Assembly (NCBI GenBank): GCA_029721515.1
Contig: CM056569.1
Coordinates: 11,488,007-11,552,006, forward strand
Length of the DNA: 64,000 nt
Direction of reading: 5' to 3'
Source: Synanceia verrucosa
Lineage: Eukaryota > Chordata > Actinopteri > Perciformes > Synanceiidae
Under the pieces are notes generated by a model that was given only the letters and a program-made list of their open reading frames with translations, was not told where the DNA came from and ran no database searches. The position numbers and the translations under genes are program-made. This document shows, piece by piece, positions 47,560 through 60,064 of the stretch (position 1 is the stretch's first letter; each line of letters begins with the position of its first letter).

Positions 47560-47716
47560 ATCTTCTACGCATCGCCACACTATTTTTCTATTTGCAGTAT
47601 TTTAGTATATATTTTTAGTACATATTTTTCAGCATACACTTTTTAGTTTACATTTATATCTGTGCTACTGGTTACTTTAATTTTCCTAGGGATTAATAAA
47701 GTATCTATCTATCTGT
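47560..47716 (+). mobile_element. Retroelement 3' tail ending in (CTAT)n
   Basis: It ends TTTTCCTAGGGATTAATAAA then GTATCTATCTATCTG, the familiar 3' end of a fish non-LTR or SINE family with AATAAAGTATC followed by short tandem repeats. Only the tail can be identified; the left limit is approximate. Confidence 0.6.
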
Positions 47717-49870
47717 AAATTTACATTTATTTTCAACAAGCCAGTGGTGTAAATGAATAAATAAATCAATAGAATCACACAAAAATATTTCAACATATAA
47801 TAAATATAGTAAGTGTCTAGTGTGATTTTGGACGTGGACAGAAAGAAACATAAATAAATTAGCTTATAACAGTTATATTTTAATATTTTAATTCACACAA
47901 CACTGAATTTATTTGCACAAACATGTACATAATATATTATTGACAGGATTTCAGTAACAATTTCACAAAACATACTTTTTTAAAAATCAAATTTATTAAA
48001 ACTTCTAACAGGATAAGGAGAACTATAGCAGGCTACATTACTGACAGGGCCGATCACATGGAGACCAACTACACAGGGCAAAGGTGGAGGGTAGTGGTGG
48101 AGGTATATTAAATAAAAAAGACTGGTTACTTTCACAGTATCACACATAAGTGTTACACTATTTTAAACATATTACAGGATTAAAATAACTTGTTTGCAAC
48201 ATTTTAATGACGAAACTGGTCGAGCTAGATCATACTGTGCATAACTGATCCATAATTACATAAAAATACATAATATATTATTCTATTTTTTTAAATATGT
48301 TTTTAAATAGAAAAAACAATAACTAAAATAAAATAATGAAATACAAATAATACTTAAAAGTACTACTGGTAGTAGTAATGGTTTAGCAGTCTGACATGTT
48401 GCCCCACAATTAAGTATTTTGTTGCTTTCCAGCATGTATGTATGCAAAATAAATATTAAATTAGTGTTACAAAACTCTCTACACAAAGACATTGTGTAGA
48501 GATATTGTGTGATATGAATTTCATTCATTCTTATCATTTTAGAAAAAAAAAAAGAAATAGCTCATAAGATTACTTAATAATAATAGTTAATACGGAAAAA
48601 ATATTCCATTGAAATTCAAAAATGCAATTCAATTAGTATTAGAAATGCTGATCTGATTTATCCACAGCCACAATAATAAGGACACATTTCCTTTCAGAGA
48701 GGCAGATTAATTTAGATGTTATACAATTATAATTAAAATATTGCTGAGATAATATTGCTTCTTACTATTACAGGATGTCCTGCAGTTATTGACATTTATC
48801 TTACATGCACAGGATTCAAAATGACCACAGTCCACCACAAAGTGCAAAGTCAAATTTCTGGAGGACTTCTCAATGCAAAGCAGGTACAGAAGCTGAGGGG
48901 AGAGAAAGATGGCAATATGACGGCATAGCAGGGCTCTCAACACAACAGCTATGCCAACATCTTGCCTTCCTTCCTGGACCCAGGTTTAAATACAGGCTGG
49001 ATGGTACAGTCCATTCAGGAGCGATGGGATGTCAAGTCATCACATTACTGATCAGCTGCAGACATGGAGTGGCTGAAAAAACGAGCCAAGCTGGACAATG
49101 CTGATCCAACAGGTTTGTGCGTAAATACGCGTCAATTATGAGAAACAAAAAAGAAACTAAGAAACACAGGAATGTCCAGAAGTACCGCAAACACATTAAA
49201 TAGATGCTTTAAAATGACTGTAGGCAGCTCCCTTTGCTCTACTAACCAACGTCTCCCCTCACGCCTACCTGTTGAGGTGTGCTGAACTGGACCAGCTCCT
49301 CTCAACCAGCTCTCCCTCGGCTGTCTCCCTCCTTGTCCCAGATCCATGTGTCCTGACTCAGGCGTCAGCAGACTGGAAGTCGACAGAGGGTGGAGGAGAT
49401 AAGTCTGCCCTCCGCCGCCCACTCCTGTCCTGTGGCAGGCTGTGCTCACTGCATGACTGTCAGCTCGCAGTGCAGAAGGTGTGTTTGGGATTGGCGTGGC
49501 TTCCTGCACCTTTGTGCGCTGACGAGGAATCCAATTGGCCTAATTATGAGGGGGAACCCTTCAGAGGTGAAAGACTGGTCTGTGAAGAAATCCGTCCAAA
49601 CCTGTTTGAACTCAGCAATCTTCCATATCCCAAAGTTATGGACGAAGAACTACATTTACACACACATACAACCAGCAGTGTTCCCAGTAAACACTCACAC
49701 CACAACAGACATAATGTGTAATAAAACATAGAGAGAGAGAGCTGCTACCCTTATACAGCGCAATAATTTACTGATGTGCAATATTGCTGTTTTTCACTCT
49801 CACCATGTGATCCATTCTGTTCATTTATGTCTGCTGACTTAGTTTTCTATCTGGTCTGCTGCTTATTTTC

Positions 49871-49908
<38 letters not shown>
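49871..49908. repeat. (CA)n microsatellite
   Basis: About 19 units, uninterrupted. Confidence 0.95.
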
Positions 49909-49909
<1 letters not shown>

Positions 49910-49927
49910 TAAAATTTATATTTTGTC

Positions 49928-50443
49928 TTAAGCCCCCCAAATAATTTGGTGAATTCTATTTCCTTTTTTACAAAGACAAATTTTGAACACAATAAAAAAT
50001 GTTTACGAGATGTTGAAAACAGAGTGGCCCTAATGGCAGTGGCATCATTAAGCATATTCTTTTTAAGCCCCCTTAAATAATTTGGTGTTTTATATATATA
50101 TATATATACGTGTAGATACACGTATATATGTATATACATATATACGTGTATATATATTTTTAAAAAGTGCAGAGAAATTCAATATAAAGTGGACAGAGTT
50201 TAAATAAAGAATGATATAACCTTGCATCATGAATGAATAGCTAAAATACGTCCCCCCCACATGGCCCGATTATTGAAAAATATGGGCTAATGTGCCCTCT
50301 TTGGAGGCAAAAACGTGCTCCTGTTTGGCAAAACATGCTGCACTGCCCTCTTTGCTTGTTAAAACATGATAAACCTCACCTCAGCCCCCTCACCAGGGGG
50401 CTAAGCCCCCCTTGTCCTTAAAACCGAGTGACACCCCTGTTTT
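49928..50443 (-). repeat. Dispersed fish repeat, copy B, with internal direct repeat
   Basis: The segment TTAAGCCCCCCAAATAATTT at 49928 recurs with one or two changes at 50063-50087. The core 50270-50373 is, on the minus strand, similar to 35663-35768. An 8-bp hairpin AGCCCCCT/AGGGGGCT lies at 50383-50402. A short palindromic TA/CG tract lies at 50093-50158. The family is not named with certainty. Confidence 0.5.
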
Positions 50444-53400
50444 GATACATTGCTCTGTTCCTCTTCGGGTCCATGAAGCCCAAAAACTCCCAGTTTAACC
50501 AGAAACCCGATTTGCTGATGCACACACACAAAATAAACCATGACTGCAGAGTCCGGTTCATTAATGAATCACACAGAGTGATTCAAAATCTGTCTAGACC
50601 AGAAAGTTCTGGTTATCCAGGACAGGACGCATCACTCTGTGAGGGACCTCTTCATGGACCTTCGTCATTTAGCTCCTCCATGCAAACAGTGTGGATGCTG
50701 CTGCTGTGAGAGACACTTATTGCACAGCAGATTTATTTTTCACACTATCTTAGAGATGCAGATAAACTGTGATTCATGATGTTGAAGAGTCATCAACCAG
50801 AAGAAAGAGCACACGTGTCCCTCCAGCAGAGACTGAAGTACAATGTTGAGGTAAAAAGTTTAAGATCAAATCTAGTGCTTAACCTTTTTGGCTTGTGAAC
50901 GTCTAGTCAGCCCTCTCTCATGCCTCGGATGTCCATGAGTCACTTGCAGTGCCACCAAAGAAATATTTATCCTATAAACTTTTAACATGGTTTAATTCAA
51001 TCCTGATGTTCAAAAAGGTCAAATCATCTGTAATTTCACAAAAGAGACAAAGACGGGAAATTTAGACATTGGTGTACGTCATAATTTTCCTCTTCATCTC
51101 ACAACTTGAAGATAATTTTGACCCCCACTGAAATAAACTGGTCTATAATGTAAACTTAACTCCATTTTGGCCAGCTGAAATGATAAAATACTTATTTGAA
51201 ATGAAGTATTGCCACTCTGCTAACACTAGTAGAAGCCATTTTTTCTGCAGAATGTGTACTTTAAGTACATTTTACTGCTCATACTTCTATAGTGAAATAC
51301 TAGTTTGAATGAAGGGTCTCTATGTATCTACATTACTGTATTGGTATATACTCCTTCCTCACAGATTTGGATATGAAACTGCATCATGGGCATCACTCAA
51401 ATTTTTGGGAAACAGTTTAAGTCCACACATCAAAGTGCCATGTGAGTAGATATCAAGTGCATGAACAAGCCATAATTCTTTCTTTTCAAACAATTTGACA
51501 TTCCTAAAGTTGACTTTAGAACATTTGGCATTGATGACTCACTTCCGAAAGTGTTGGCACCGGCCACACCTGTCCACTCCCAGAGAGCAAATACTTCAAA
51601 AATAAAAAGACAATTAGAGGACCTGACAGCATGAACATTTCCATTACGTACGGAAAACATTTGTTTATTATGGTTACTACACTGTAGAAATTATAATCAT
51701 TTTAATTTGGTTTTCAGTGACACAGGTAGATGCTCCTTTGCACAAAGTGTTGGCAAGAAAGCAGACTGGTAGGTTATAACATGGAAACTGCAGTTAGCTT
51801 ACATACACTGACAGGGTGAGGATAACACTGGTGTACCAAGTTACGAAATTTCACAAGGTGGATTTTCATGACAGATCCATTCATGTATGATCTAAAGAGA
51901 AAACTGCTATTTACGGATCAAGATGAAATGACAACAATGCAATAATGTGTGGACTTTTATGCTGCAATTCAATCACTTCAGTTACAAGCTATAACAACAA
52001 AGGTTGTGATGGTTCATTACAGAACATTTCACTTTGGAGATCACCTCAGAAAAGTTCAGACAGACTGCTTTCTCCTTATTTGGTGTTATTCCACCCTTTT
52101 GTGACTCAGGATAAAATGTCATAATGACATATAAATGCATGTATGGCTATTATTCTCCACCAATCTCTCTGTGTTGCAAACCAAAACCCTGTCTCAGACG
52201 ATTCTCGAGCTGAATCACAGAGCCACATGTGCTGCAGTTACAACTCAGATCAACACAGACCCTCTTGTGAGTCATCGTATGGTCTCAAGTCCACTGAGGC
52301 CCCATTTTTTAAGAGTCATGAAAATAACTCCCCACATGAATCCCCCAAAACAGCCAAACAGGGCACTTTTGGTGATGACTCGCATGTGTCTGAGATATTT
52401 TGAAACTATTCCCTCAGTCTGCCTCAGACAAGCTTGGAACAGGATCGAGTGAGTGTGCAGGATTTGGCCTGTCGTCTCCTCCAAGACATTTTTTCTGCTG
52501 AGTCAAAAACAAGCACACCCTGTAACAGCGAGCAGATGAAGTCACTGAGCAAAGTCTGGCTGATAGTAAGCTGACTCGCCGAACAAGCCGCCCTTGGTGC
52601 CACTAACCTTGCCCTCGGAAGCATGTGGAGTTTATTAACTGCCGGCAAATGACTTAGAAAGTGAGTTGGTCCGTCATAAAATGTGAGCTTGATGAGGGAA
52701 AAATCCCCACAGACCCTGCCAGCACTTCTACTGACTCACAGATTTTAGAGGATATTTTTTTTGTGTTTTTTTCTGTAACATTGGTGAATCAGCCCTTGTT
52801 ATTGGAAGTGATTTGACTTCGAGACAACAATTGTATATTCTTATTTCTCAGTGTCCATTCTGTATGCTTACAGGTGAACAAAATTATGAAATATTACGGA
52901 CATCATCCTGGTATCAAGCTGCATCCCCTCCCCCTAAATTCTAAAGTGACCTCATCTGTGTACTTCATGTACACAAGAAAGCCTCTCTTGCATTTACAGT
53001 AATATTTGCTGTATAACTGTACACTTCAGTGGTTCTCTGGAGGCAAAGTATGACAGTTTGAAATTACTGAATTGCTGTAAAAGCTGTTGACAAAAAAGAA
53101 GAAAGAGGCCAAACACCCTTTTTCCCCTGTCTGTATTTGCATGTAAAAATATTATATATTATAATGTCTGAGATCATCACACTTTATGACTACAAATAAA
53201 AAAAAAATAATAAGAGGATACAAAAATATCCAATTTGACTCCAGTGAGGAAATAGTACTCTGGATTCTGCAAATCACAATGGATAGAAATAAAGCTGTAA
53301 ATAAAACGTGGAGTAGGAATTAAGAAATATGGAGTTTTTAAATATACATAAATATATATTACTATATAAATGTTTTCAAGTTCATCTTTGTATTGACTTT

Positions 53401-55421
53401 TAACACTTTTTAGCAATTTTAAAAAATAATATCTGGCCATTTTAATTTGAATTAAACATGTGTGGCCCCATCTTAAATTATTAAATGTTTTAATTAATTA
53501 TTTAGCTACAAATAACATGACTCTTCTTTACATAACTTCATTAGACGTACCGTATTGTGTCTTCCAAACCAAAGTCTTTTTTTCCAGCCAGAAGAAACAG
53601 AATGTGATCCAGGATTATGTGTCAGTCACAGTGATTGAAACCACTCCTCTCAAATCTGATGTTGACCTCACACTGGAAGTTGGTTAAGTGAACATTACAG
53701 TGTGAATTACCTCAGTGATGATTCGGCATGAATCATCATATGATTCAGCTCGAGCTGTTTCCAGTGAAAGGTGGAAGCTGTCACTGGGTTTATGTCACAA
53801 CCTGGGAATACCTGGAAGGAAAAAACATACTTTTGAGGAAAGATCAGAGATTATTAAGACCATACTGAGTGTAGTGAGTAGTTGAACGTGTGTTGAAATA
53901 CTATGAGCAAAAATCGAAATTACGAAGTGGAAAATAGTTAACTAGCTCCCACATTGTGAGTGAACTATAAAGAGTGTTTTAAATCACTGCTGCTTACCGT
54001 GGGCTTGTTGGAAAAAGTCATTTGTATCATATGGTCCTCTAGTCAGTAGCTCATATACAGTCTATGAGCACATAGCTCAGCTATGTGATGCTTGAATCTT
54101 CAGGACACTGATTCAATGTCATTATTTTTGAAGAAACAAAGCAGAGCATGGGAGTTAAAGTCTACCAAAGGGAACCATCACTGACAAAGAGACAAATGTT
54201 TGATCCATGTTTCGTCTATACCCAGAGAATTAGGGAGAATTGGAGGATATGAATAAACATGGGAGTTTCTAGGAAATAATGTGACACAATTCCAAGGAAA
54301 TACAAAATATTTATAATTCAACAGAAATCTTTAAAATAGCTGGAACACGACTTAGGGGTGGACTATCAGGACCGTATCAAAGTGGTGAGTCACGATCTCT
54401 CATTACTCATGAACTCATGGCATTACTGTTCTTACATTTGAGGGTCAGGGTTTGATCACAGGAGGGCGCCCTTTTCCACAGCTCGTCGTCACAAGCAGGA
54501 AAGTGCTGCATGAGAAGGGAGGAAAAGCAAATCGCTGCGCTTGCATATGAAATGAAATGAAACTGTTTTCACACTGAAGGCTCCTCAGTATTATCACAAA
54601 GTTGAAAAGTCAAAGAAGCTGTCAGACTGACAGACAATGAGAAGGATCAGCAGGAAGTGCTTTTCTAATAGATAATAACACTCAATGTGCAGGCTAGGTG
54701 TGCATCCAAAGAGCTCCCTGCAGAGCTACAACCATTTTCACAGGCAAGACAAGGCAATCAAAATAAAAAAAAAAAAAAATATATATATAAAACAAAATAA
54801 TTAAAGTAAATAGACTGAGAGGTTTCCAGTACAACCACAATCTATTTACTGCTACTATGCACCTCAAAACTGTGAGATAAGGATACAAAATAACTCACTA
54901 AGACATTAATCTGTCTACAAATATAACTCATGCATGGTTATCAGTGGTTTCCCTAATAAATTAACACATTAAGATATAGCTGTAATAAGCTGTAAATAAG
55001 CCACAGTTGACAGTGGTTGCATATTTGAATTATCTTTATTTATTTTATTATATACTTTGTGTTTTTACATAAAGAGACATATTTCTTTTACACATATAGA
55101 TTATATGGTTAATTTGTTTCTGTATATATGTACACCTTAAATAAATCTTACATTACCACCAAGAAAATAAAACATTTACAGTGCAATAATGTTCATTACT
55201 GGTGAGCTCACACGGTTGCTTACCCTGGTAAACCACAATCAATGCCAAGCTCACATGCTAAACCGGTTTGCCTTTTTGTTTTTTCCTCCCACCACTCATA
55301 CTCTCACCTAAAAAAAAAAAACAAAACACCATGAGAACTTGGGAGAAAGGATAAAATAATTGTCTCAGATACAGAATGCATGTGAGCACAGTGGCAGCTT
55401 AAGAAATTATCTCTTGACCTA

Positions 55422-55686
55422 TTAAAGCAGTAGTGAGATATTTTGGGAAATACACCTATTCACTTCCACGCCGAGAGTTAGATAAGAAGATGACCCTACC
55501 GCTCCCTACTGTCTATATGTGAAGCTACCACAAGCAAACAGTTAGTTAGCTTAACACATAACCCTGCACATAACCCTGTGTATTGCAGCAACTTGTTGAT
55601 CTTTTCTGTAAATGAAAGTGGCGTCCATCCTCTCATCTAACTCTCTGCAATAAAAGGGCATTTTCCAAATTGTCGAGCTCTTTTAA
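55422..55686. mobile_element. Palindromic TTAA-type fish MITE, internally deleted copy
   Basis: Bounded by TTAAAG at the left and TTTTAA at the right. The left arm (ATTTTGGGAAATACACCTAT, GAGAGTTAGATAAGAAGAT) is inverted in the right arm (CATCCTCTCATCTAACTCTC, GGCATTTTCCAAATTGTCGA). It is about 265 bp and non-coding. The same family as the half copy at 12402-12513. Confidence 0.8.
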
Positions 55687-58084
55687 AGAAAAGGAACGTG
55701 CAGAAACTAGAGGTGAGGTGTGATCACGTTGGAGTGTGTGGGCGCTCTGAGGGAAGAGTTTAATGGCAAATGTGTGCAGGAGAAATTCACAAGGTACATG
55801 AGTCATCATTGTGGAAATGTTCAAGGAGACATACTATAGGAGAGCACAAGCACACAGCAGTTTAACGGGAGTTTGGTTGATGCAGGGCACGTCATTTTTT
55901 TCTGTTCATTAGCAATATTTGCCTAATGTCAGAAAACACAGTGGCAGGATCACCTACTGTTGTTGACTTTGAGGAAGCAATATGACATTTAAAGGCCTCG
56001 TTTTCTTACCAGAGCCATGTTTACAGTGAAAGGAATGCTAATGAGATGTTGAGCAGTCGAAAAATAAATGCTCTTGAGTTGTCTTTTCGCTCAATAATAC
56101 TATGATACTTAATGGCCTCCACCATATCATTGTCCTTTTCCACCCTCTACTAGAAATAAAATACATGCATGAACCATTGGGTTCTTGCAAAAAAAAGGAC
56201 TGTATATTTACAATGTAAAACTAATAAGTTCTTGGTGTTTCTTTCTGAATGGATGCATAAAAGTGAACATATATAGTTGGTCTAAGCTCAGCTGTACAGT
56301 CAGTGGGTAACCAGCCCAAATTCCTCACATGCATCATCAGAGAATCTATTTACTAGTATTTTACAGTTACTACGCTGCTGTACAGAGGCTGTGTTGAGGT
56401 AAAGCGGGTGTTTCTGGTCAGCTCTAACAGGAAAGGGGTCACTTTTAGGAAAAATGGTCGCCCACTTTTTTCTCGTGGGGTGTGAGACCATGTCGGACAG
56501 GAAGGACAGCGAGGGACAGACATATGGGGAGGGGGCAACAACGTCACACACGGTATATTGCTGTTAAATTTGTGATTTCCACATTCTATGTAGCTTAAGG
56601 AGAGACTGTGATTATGATTTCTATTTCCAGTATAAAACACAGTTTGGTATATATCTTCTTTTTGCGGTTAGTCGCAAAATACTGGTAGTATAAGCTCTAG
56701 TCATAGATAAATATAAGGAATGGTCATTGTGTGATGACTTCAAATGCAGATTGCACACATGCACACAGAAGCACCTTTGATTAGAAAAGAAATTGCACAA
56801 GTTTGACCATACATGTCAACACTTTCTACATAGAGACTGAGCACTGGTTTGCATTAAGAAGTTATGAAACATGTTTGGAAAAGTATACATTTTGGTATAC
56901 AACTTCTTAAATGTTGATTGGTATTATTCACCTCCAAGTGTCTTTTTTTACATGCAGTTGACTTCTTGAAACTACTGGCCCAGGAGCTTGACTAGCCGCT
57001 GAGTTGAGCCCAGTTCTACTGTGAACAAAGCACTACACATTGACTCATCTAGATCAACCATGACGCTTAAACACTGTTCAGTTTTTTTCAAATGTATTAT
57101 TTTTGACATTGACTTCTGAGCCTAAAGTATTCATGCCTTTTTTTCAACCAGTGAAAGATATTGAAGGCTAGCATATATTTTGAGAGGCTGAACTTCAATT
57201 AGGCTTTTTTCTCTCGCTTTTGTCAGTTGGTGCGTGTGAAGCATGAAAAGTTCTGTTCAATCAGAACGTGTGTTAAGTGGCAAAAGAACAAAAGAGGAGC
57301 AGATTGTCGAGATGGCTCTACATAAACTAATACTGCTACAGTACATCTAGTGCTACGTCTACGCATTTTGTGAAAAAGGGGAAAAAAATAAAAAAGAAGG
57401 ATCCTCTGAAGAGACATTCAGTGGTGGAGAACGATATCTGGCAGGAGAGAGGGGAAGCTTGAACTTGTCATTTGCAATTTGCAAATAAGCAAATAATAAA
57501 GAAGAAGTTTGTCCGCCCGGCAAGAGTGTTTCATCTTCTCGTTGCTCAGGTGCAAAGCCCACAGGAGAGTCTTTTCGCTCAATACCATCAGACAGGAAAC
57601 ACGGCTCACCCACAGTCCGACATATCCTCATCAAAAACTCCTATTCACTCTTGGCGAAAGCGTCTTAAGTCTGATGAAATATGAGTGTTCAAATATGCTC
57701 ACAATTTCAGCTCAGCCACTGCATTTATTATTGAAAGTTTTATACAGTGCATCTTTTTTTCCCTCTCCAAAGTTCACAGGAGGTCATTCTCCTCAACCTA
57801 CCAGGTGTGGATTTCATTTCAGCTCGTCTAGTGACACTAATGGCATGCATAATGCTTCTAGATTTGGCTGATACACCTATAATCTCCCACTCCCCTCTTT
57901 ACCTGCCAATTAAATAACAATAAATAAATAAAAATCCACTCAGGTTGGGCCTACGCTAAACCAGCCAAGTCAAAGTTTTGCTGGTTTAACCCCGTCCTGC
58001 CACCATGCTAACTGAAAATCTTGGTAGATTCCATGTTTTTTTTATTTCTATATTATTCTCTTGTTCAGTCCTCCTTCTTCTTCT

Positions 58085-58090
58085 TTTATT
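58085..58090 (-). terminator. Candidate poly(A) signal of the SLC24A gene
   Basis: AATAAA on the minus strand about 103 nt past the stop codon; a second copy lies at 58041-58046. Either could direct 3' processing. Confidence 0.4.
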
Positions 58091-58192
58091 CCTGGGGTAA
58101 AGGATCACAAGGTTCAGGTGAGAGCGATGGCAGACAAAAAGAATGGTCGTGTCGGTTGTGACAAAGGAGAGGAAGCAGGTCCTCCGAGGTCC

Positions 58193-58442
58193 TCAAATGG
58201 ACACCGGACAGGTTATGACCTTGTCCTCCAGCATGACGCTGACCACCAGGAAGACGAAATACAGCATGAACATGATGAAGCCGAGCAGCTTGCTCATGCG
58301 CCACTTGCAGGCGGCGATGGAGATGATGACGAAGAGGAGCATGATGAAGAGGAGCACGATGGCACAGAAGAGGCCGTTGGAGCTGACTTGCACTGGTTTC
58401 AGGCCGCTGAAAAGGGACCACATGAGCCAGGGGAACGGCAGT
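58193..58442 (-). CDS. SLC24A-group last exon (TM9-TM11, stop)
   Basis: LPFPWLMWSLFSGLKPVQVS, then SSNGLFCAIVLLFIMLLFVI, KWRMSKLLGFIMFMLYFVFL and the end VITCPVSI with TGA at 58193-58195. Confidence 0.96.
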
Positions 58443-60064
58443 CTGCAAATACACAGACACGTTACAGTCATTCTGCAGTTATGCTTCATGTAATTAAAAA
58501 AACAAGGACATCTAATATGTATACAATCTCATGTTTTTGAGATATTTTTGTGGTACAGACATGCTTTCCTGTTGATATCAGGTTGGTGACACTCAGCAGA
58601 GCAGAACATAATATGTGACAACAATACATCTGCAGCTCAGATAAACCTAAATCAAAGAGCAACTTGACAGCAGCTGAAAATCTTGTTTTGCTGACCTACA
58701 GTTTCATCTCTCACCTTGCCATAGTGATGTAAACAGGATTAAGGAGTTTAGCACATTTCTATTATTCTCCATAATCTACACTGCCGTTATACCACCATTA
58801 TAGACTGTGGGATGACAGTTGACCCCTTGCATCTTGCAGGTTTACTCCAGGCTGTGTCAGTACACTGTTGGGTGTAGTTCTCCAGCAAACAGAGCCATGT
58901 AAATACTCAAAAACCTGAATACTGACCCGGTTTTAACAAAGTGACAGAAGTTTTCTCGGCACTACAGCAAAGCACACATCTGACTGCACCCATCAATGAC
59001 TCTTTTCTGGCTGTGTGCAAATCAGATGTTGCAAGGAAAATCAAATAAACACTGATACAAATGTGAAGAGAACATTGCATATTCATCATGTATCATGTAA
59101 ATGTAGGAGGTCTCAGGATTCATGGTGCTAATATTACGGCATATTGTATAATATGGTTTAAAAAAAGACCCTGCAGACTGAAATCATGCTCTGATGGCGT
59201 ACCCAACAGTGATGTCGAAGATGTTAGAGCCCACAGAGCTGGATACAGCCATGTCACCCAGCCCCTTGCGTGCCACAATAACACTGGTGATGAGGTCAGG
59301 GATGGAGGTTCCAGCTGCTAATATAGTCAGGCCCATAATCTCCTCTGTAATCCCAATGGTCTCTCCAACCTGCAAAAAAAAAAGAAGAAGCTAAGCTTTG
59401 AGGTAAATAAAACCTAATCTTTTGTTCTGGCTATTTTTAATGTCCTTGTGATGCTTAGGGGCTGATGGAGGTGACAAAAGTGTAGTTCTGACAATGTCTT
59501 TGTTTTGAATGAGAATGAGAATGCTGATTATTTATGAGTGGTTGGATTATAGAACATGATTTAATTTTAAATGTCAAGGATGGGAAATGGAGAGAAAAAA
59601 CAACTGTCTTGCGTTTGTTTTAAAGTGGGATTATGCTTACTTTAAGATCTCACAATGATCTGGGACTGCTGTCAGTATTACAGTGTCATGTCTGAGGGAA
59701 TGACCAAGTCTTTGTGTACTATGTACTGTGTACCTGGTGAGCCCACCACACCATCAGGTAGGAGAAGCCTGCGATCCAGGCGATGGCACCCAGGAAGGTG
59801 ATGGGGAAGAACTTCTTTGATGCCTGAAAAGACAAAAAAGAGAGACAGGATGGTGAATTTAGCTGCAAAGACACAAAAACTTATGCATCTAAAATAGAAG
59901 TTTTGAAAAGGAAACTCGGTGTCACGCACCGTCTTCCTGACGTCAGGCAGCGTTAGCCACAGGGGGAGGACAATAGGCATGATTAAGAGGTAGGTGAAGC
60001 GCTTGCGGTTGGACTCAGGCCAGGACAGGCTCAGAGGCTGATCCTCCTCCTCCTCTTCCTCTGC
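58193..60064 (-). CDS. K+-dependent Na+/Ca2+ exchanger, SLC24A1/A2 (NCKX1/2) group, C-terminal exons
   Basis: NCKX proteins extrude Ca2+ and K+ in exchange for Na+ across the plasma membrane of neurons and photoreceptors. Four exons (59930-60064, 59734-59823, 59203-59369, 58193-58442) join to the last 213 residues. They start with an acidic loop end (AEEEEEEDQPLSLSWPE), then TM6 (YLLIMPIVLPLWLTLPDV), FFPITFLGAIAWIAGFSYLM, and the alpha-2 repeat GLTILAAGTSIPDLITS...SSSVGSNIFD. The alpha-2 acidic residues for Ca2+ and K+ binding are present. The last hydrophobic helices follow, ending CPVSI. KKFFPITF and CPVSI lean towards NCKX2, while LPFPW...SGLKPV is intermediate, so I do not fix the paralogue. 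The N-terminal half was not found up to 64000. Confidence 0.94.
58443..59202 (-). other. SLC24A-group last intron
   Basis: 760 nt, nothing recognised. Confidence 0.6.
59203..59369 (-). CDS. SLC24A-group exon (alpha-2 repeat)
   Basis: VGETIGITEEIMGLTILAAG, TSIPDLITSVIVARKGLGDM and SSSVGSNIFDITVG, the ion-binding alpha-2 repeat. It ends in a split Gly codon. Confidence 0.97.
59734..59823 (-). CDS. SLC24A-group exon (TM7)
   Basis: 30 codons, ASKKFFPITFLGAIAWIAGF then SYLMVWWAHQ, with a strong polypyrimidine acceptor. Confidence 0.94.
59930..60064 (-). CDS. SLC24A-group exon (acidic loop end and TM6)
   Basis: 45 codons in phase 0 between CACAG and GTGCGT: a Glu run, SLSWPESNRKRFTYLLIMPI and VLPLWLTLPDVRKT. 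Confidence 0.93.

Larger units (their letters stand above)
46191..58192. other. 12-kb gene-poor spacer between sepsecs and the SLC24A gene
   Basis: I recognise no exon of any known family on either strand. Content includes a retroelement tail near 47560-47716, a (CA)n tract at 49871-49908, a repeat copy at 49928-50443 and a MITE at 55422-55686. The longest open frame (49272-49721, plus) has no recognisable domain. The human neighbour PI4K2B was looked for by motif and not seen. Confidence 0.6.

Noticed and set aside
49272..49721. 149-codon plus-strand open frame in the 12-kb spacer
   Set aside because: No recognisable domain, composition typical of non-coding sequence, and an overlapping open frame of similar length on the other strand. 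Without transcript evidence I do not call it a gene.
58061..58540. 159-codon plus-strand open frame rich in Asp/Glu/His
   Set aside because: It is antisense to the last SLC24A-group exon.
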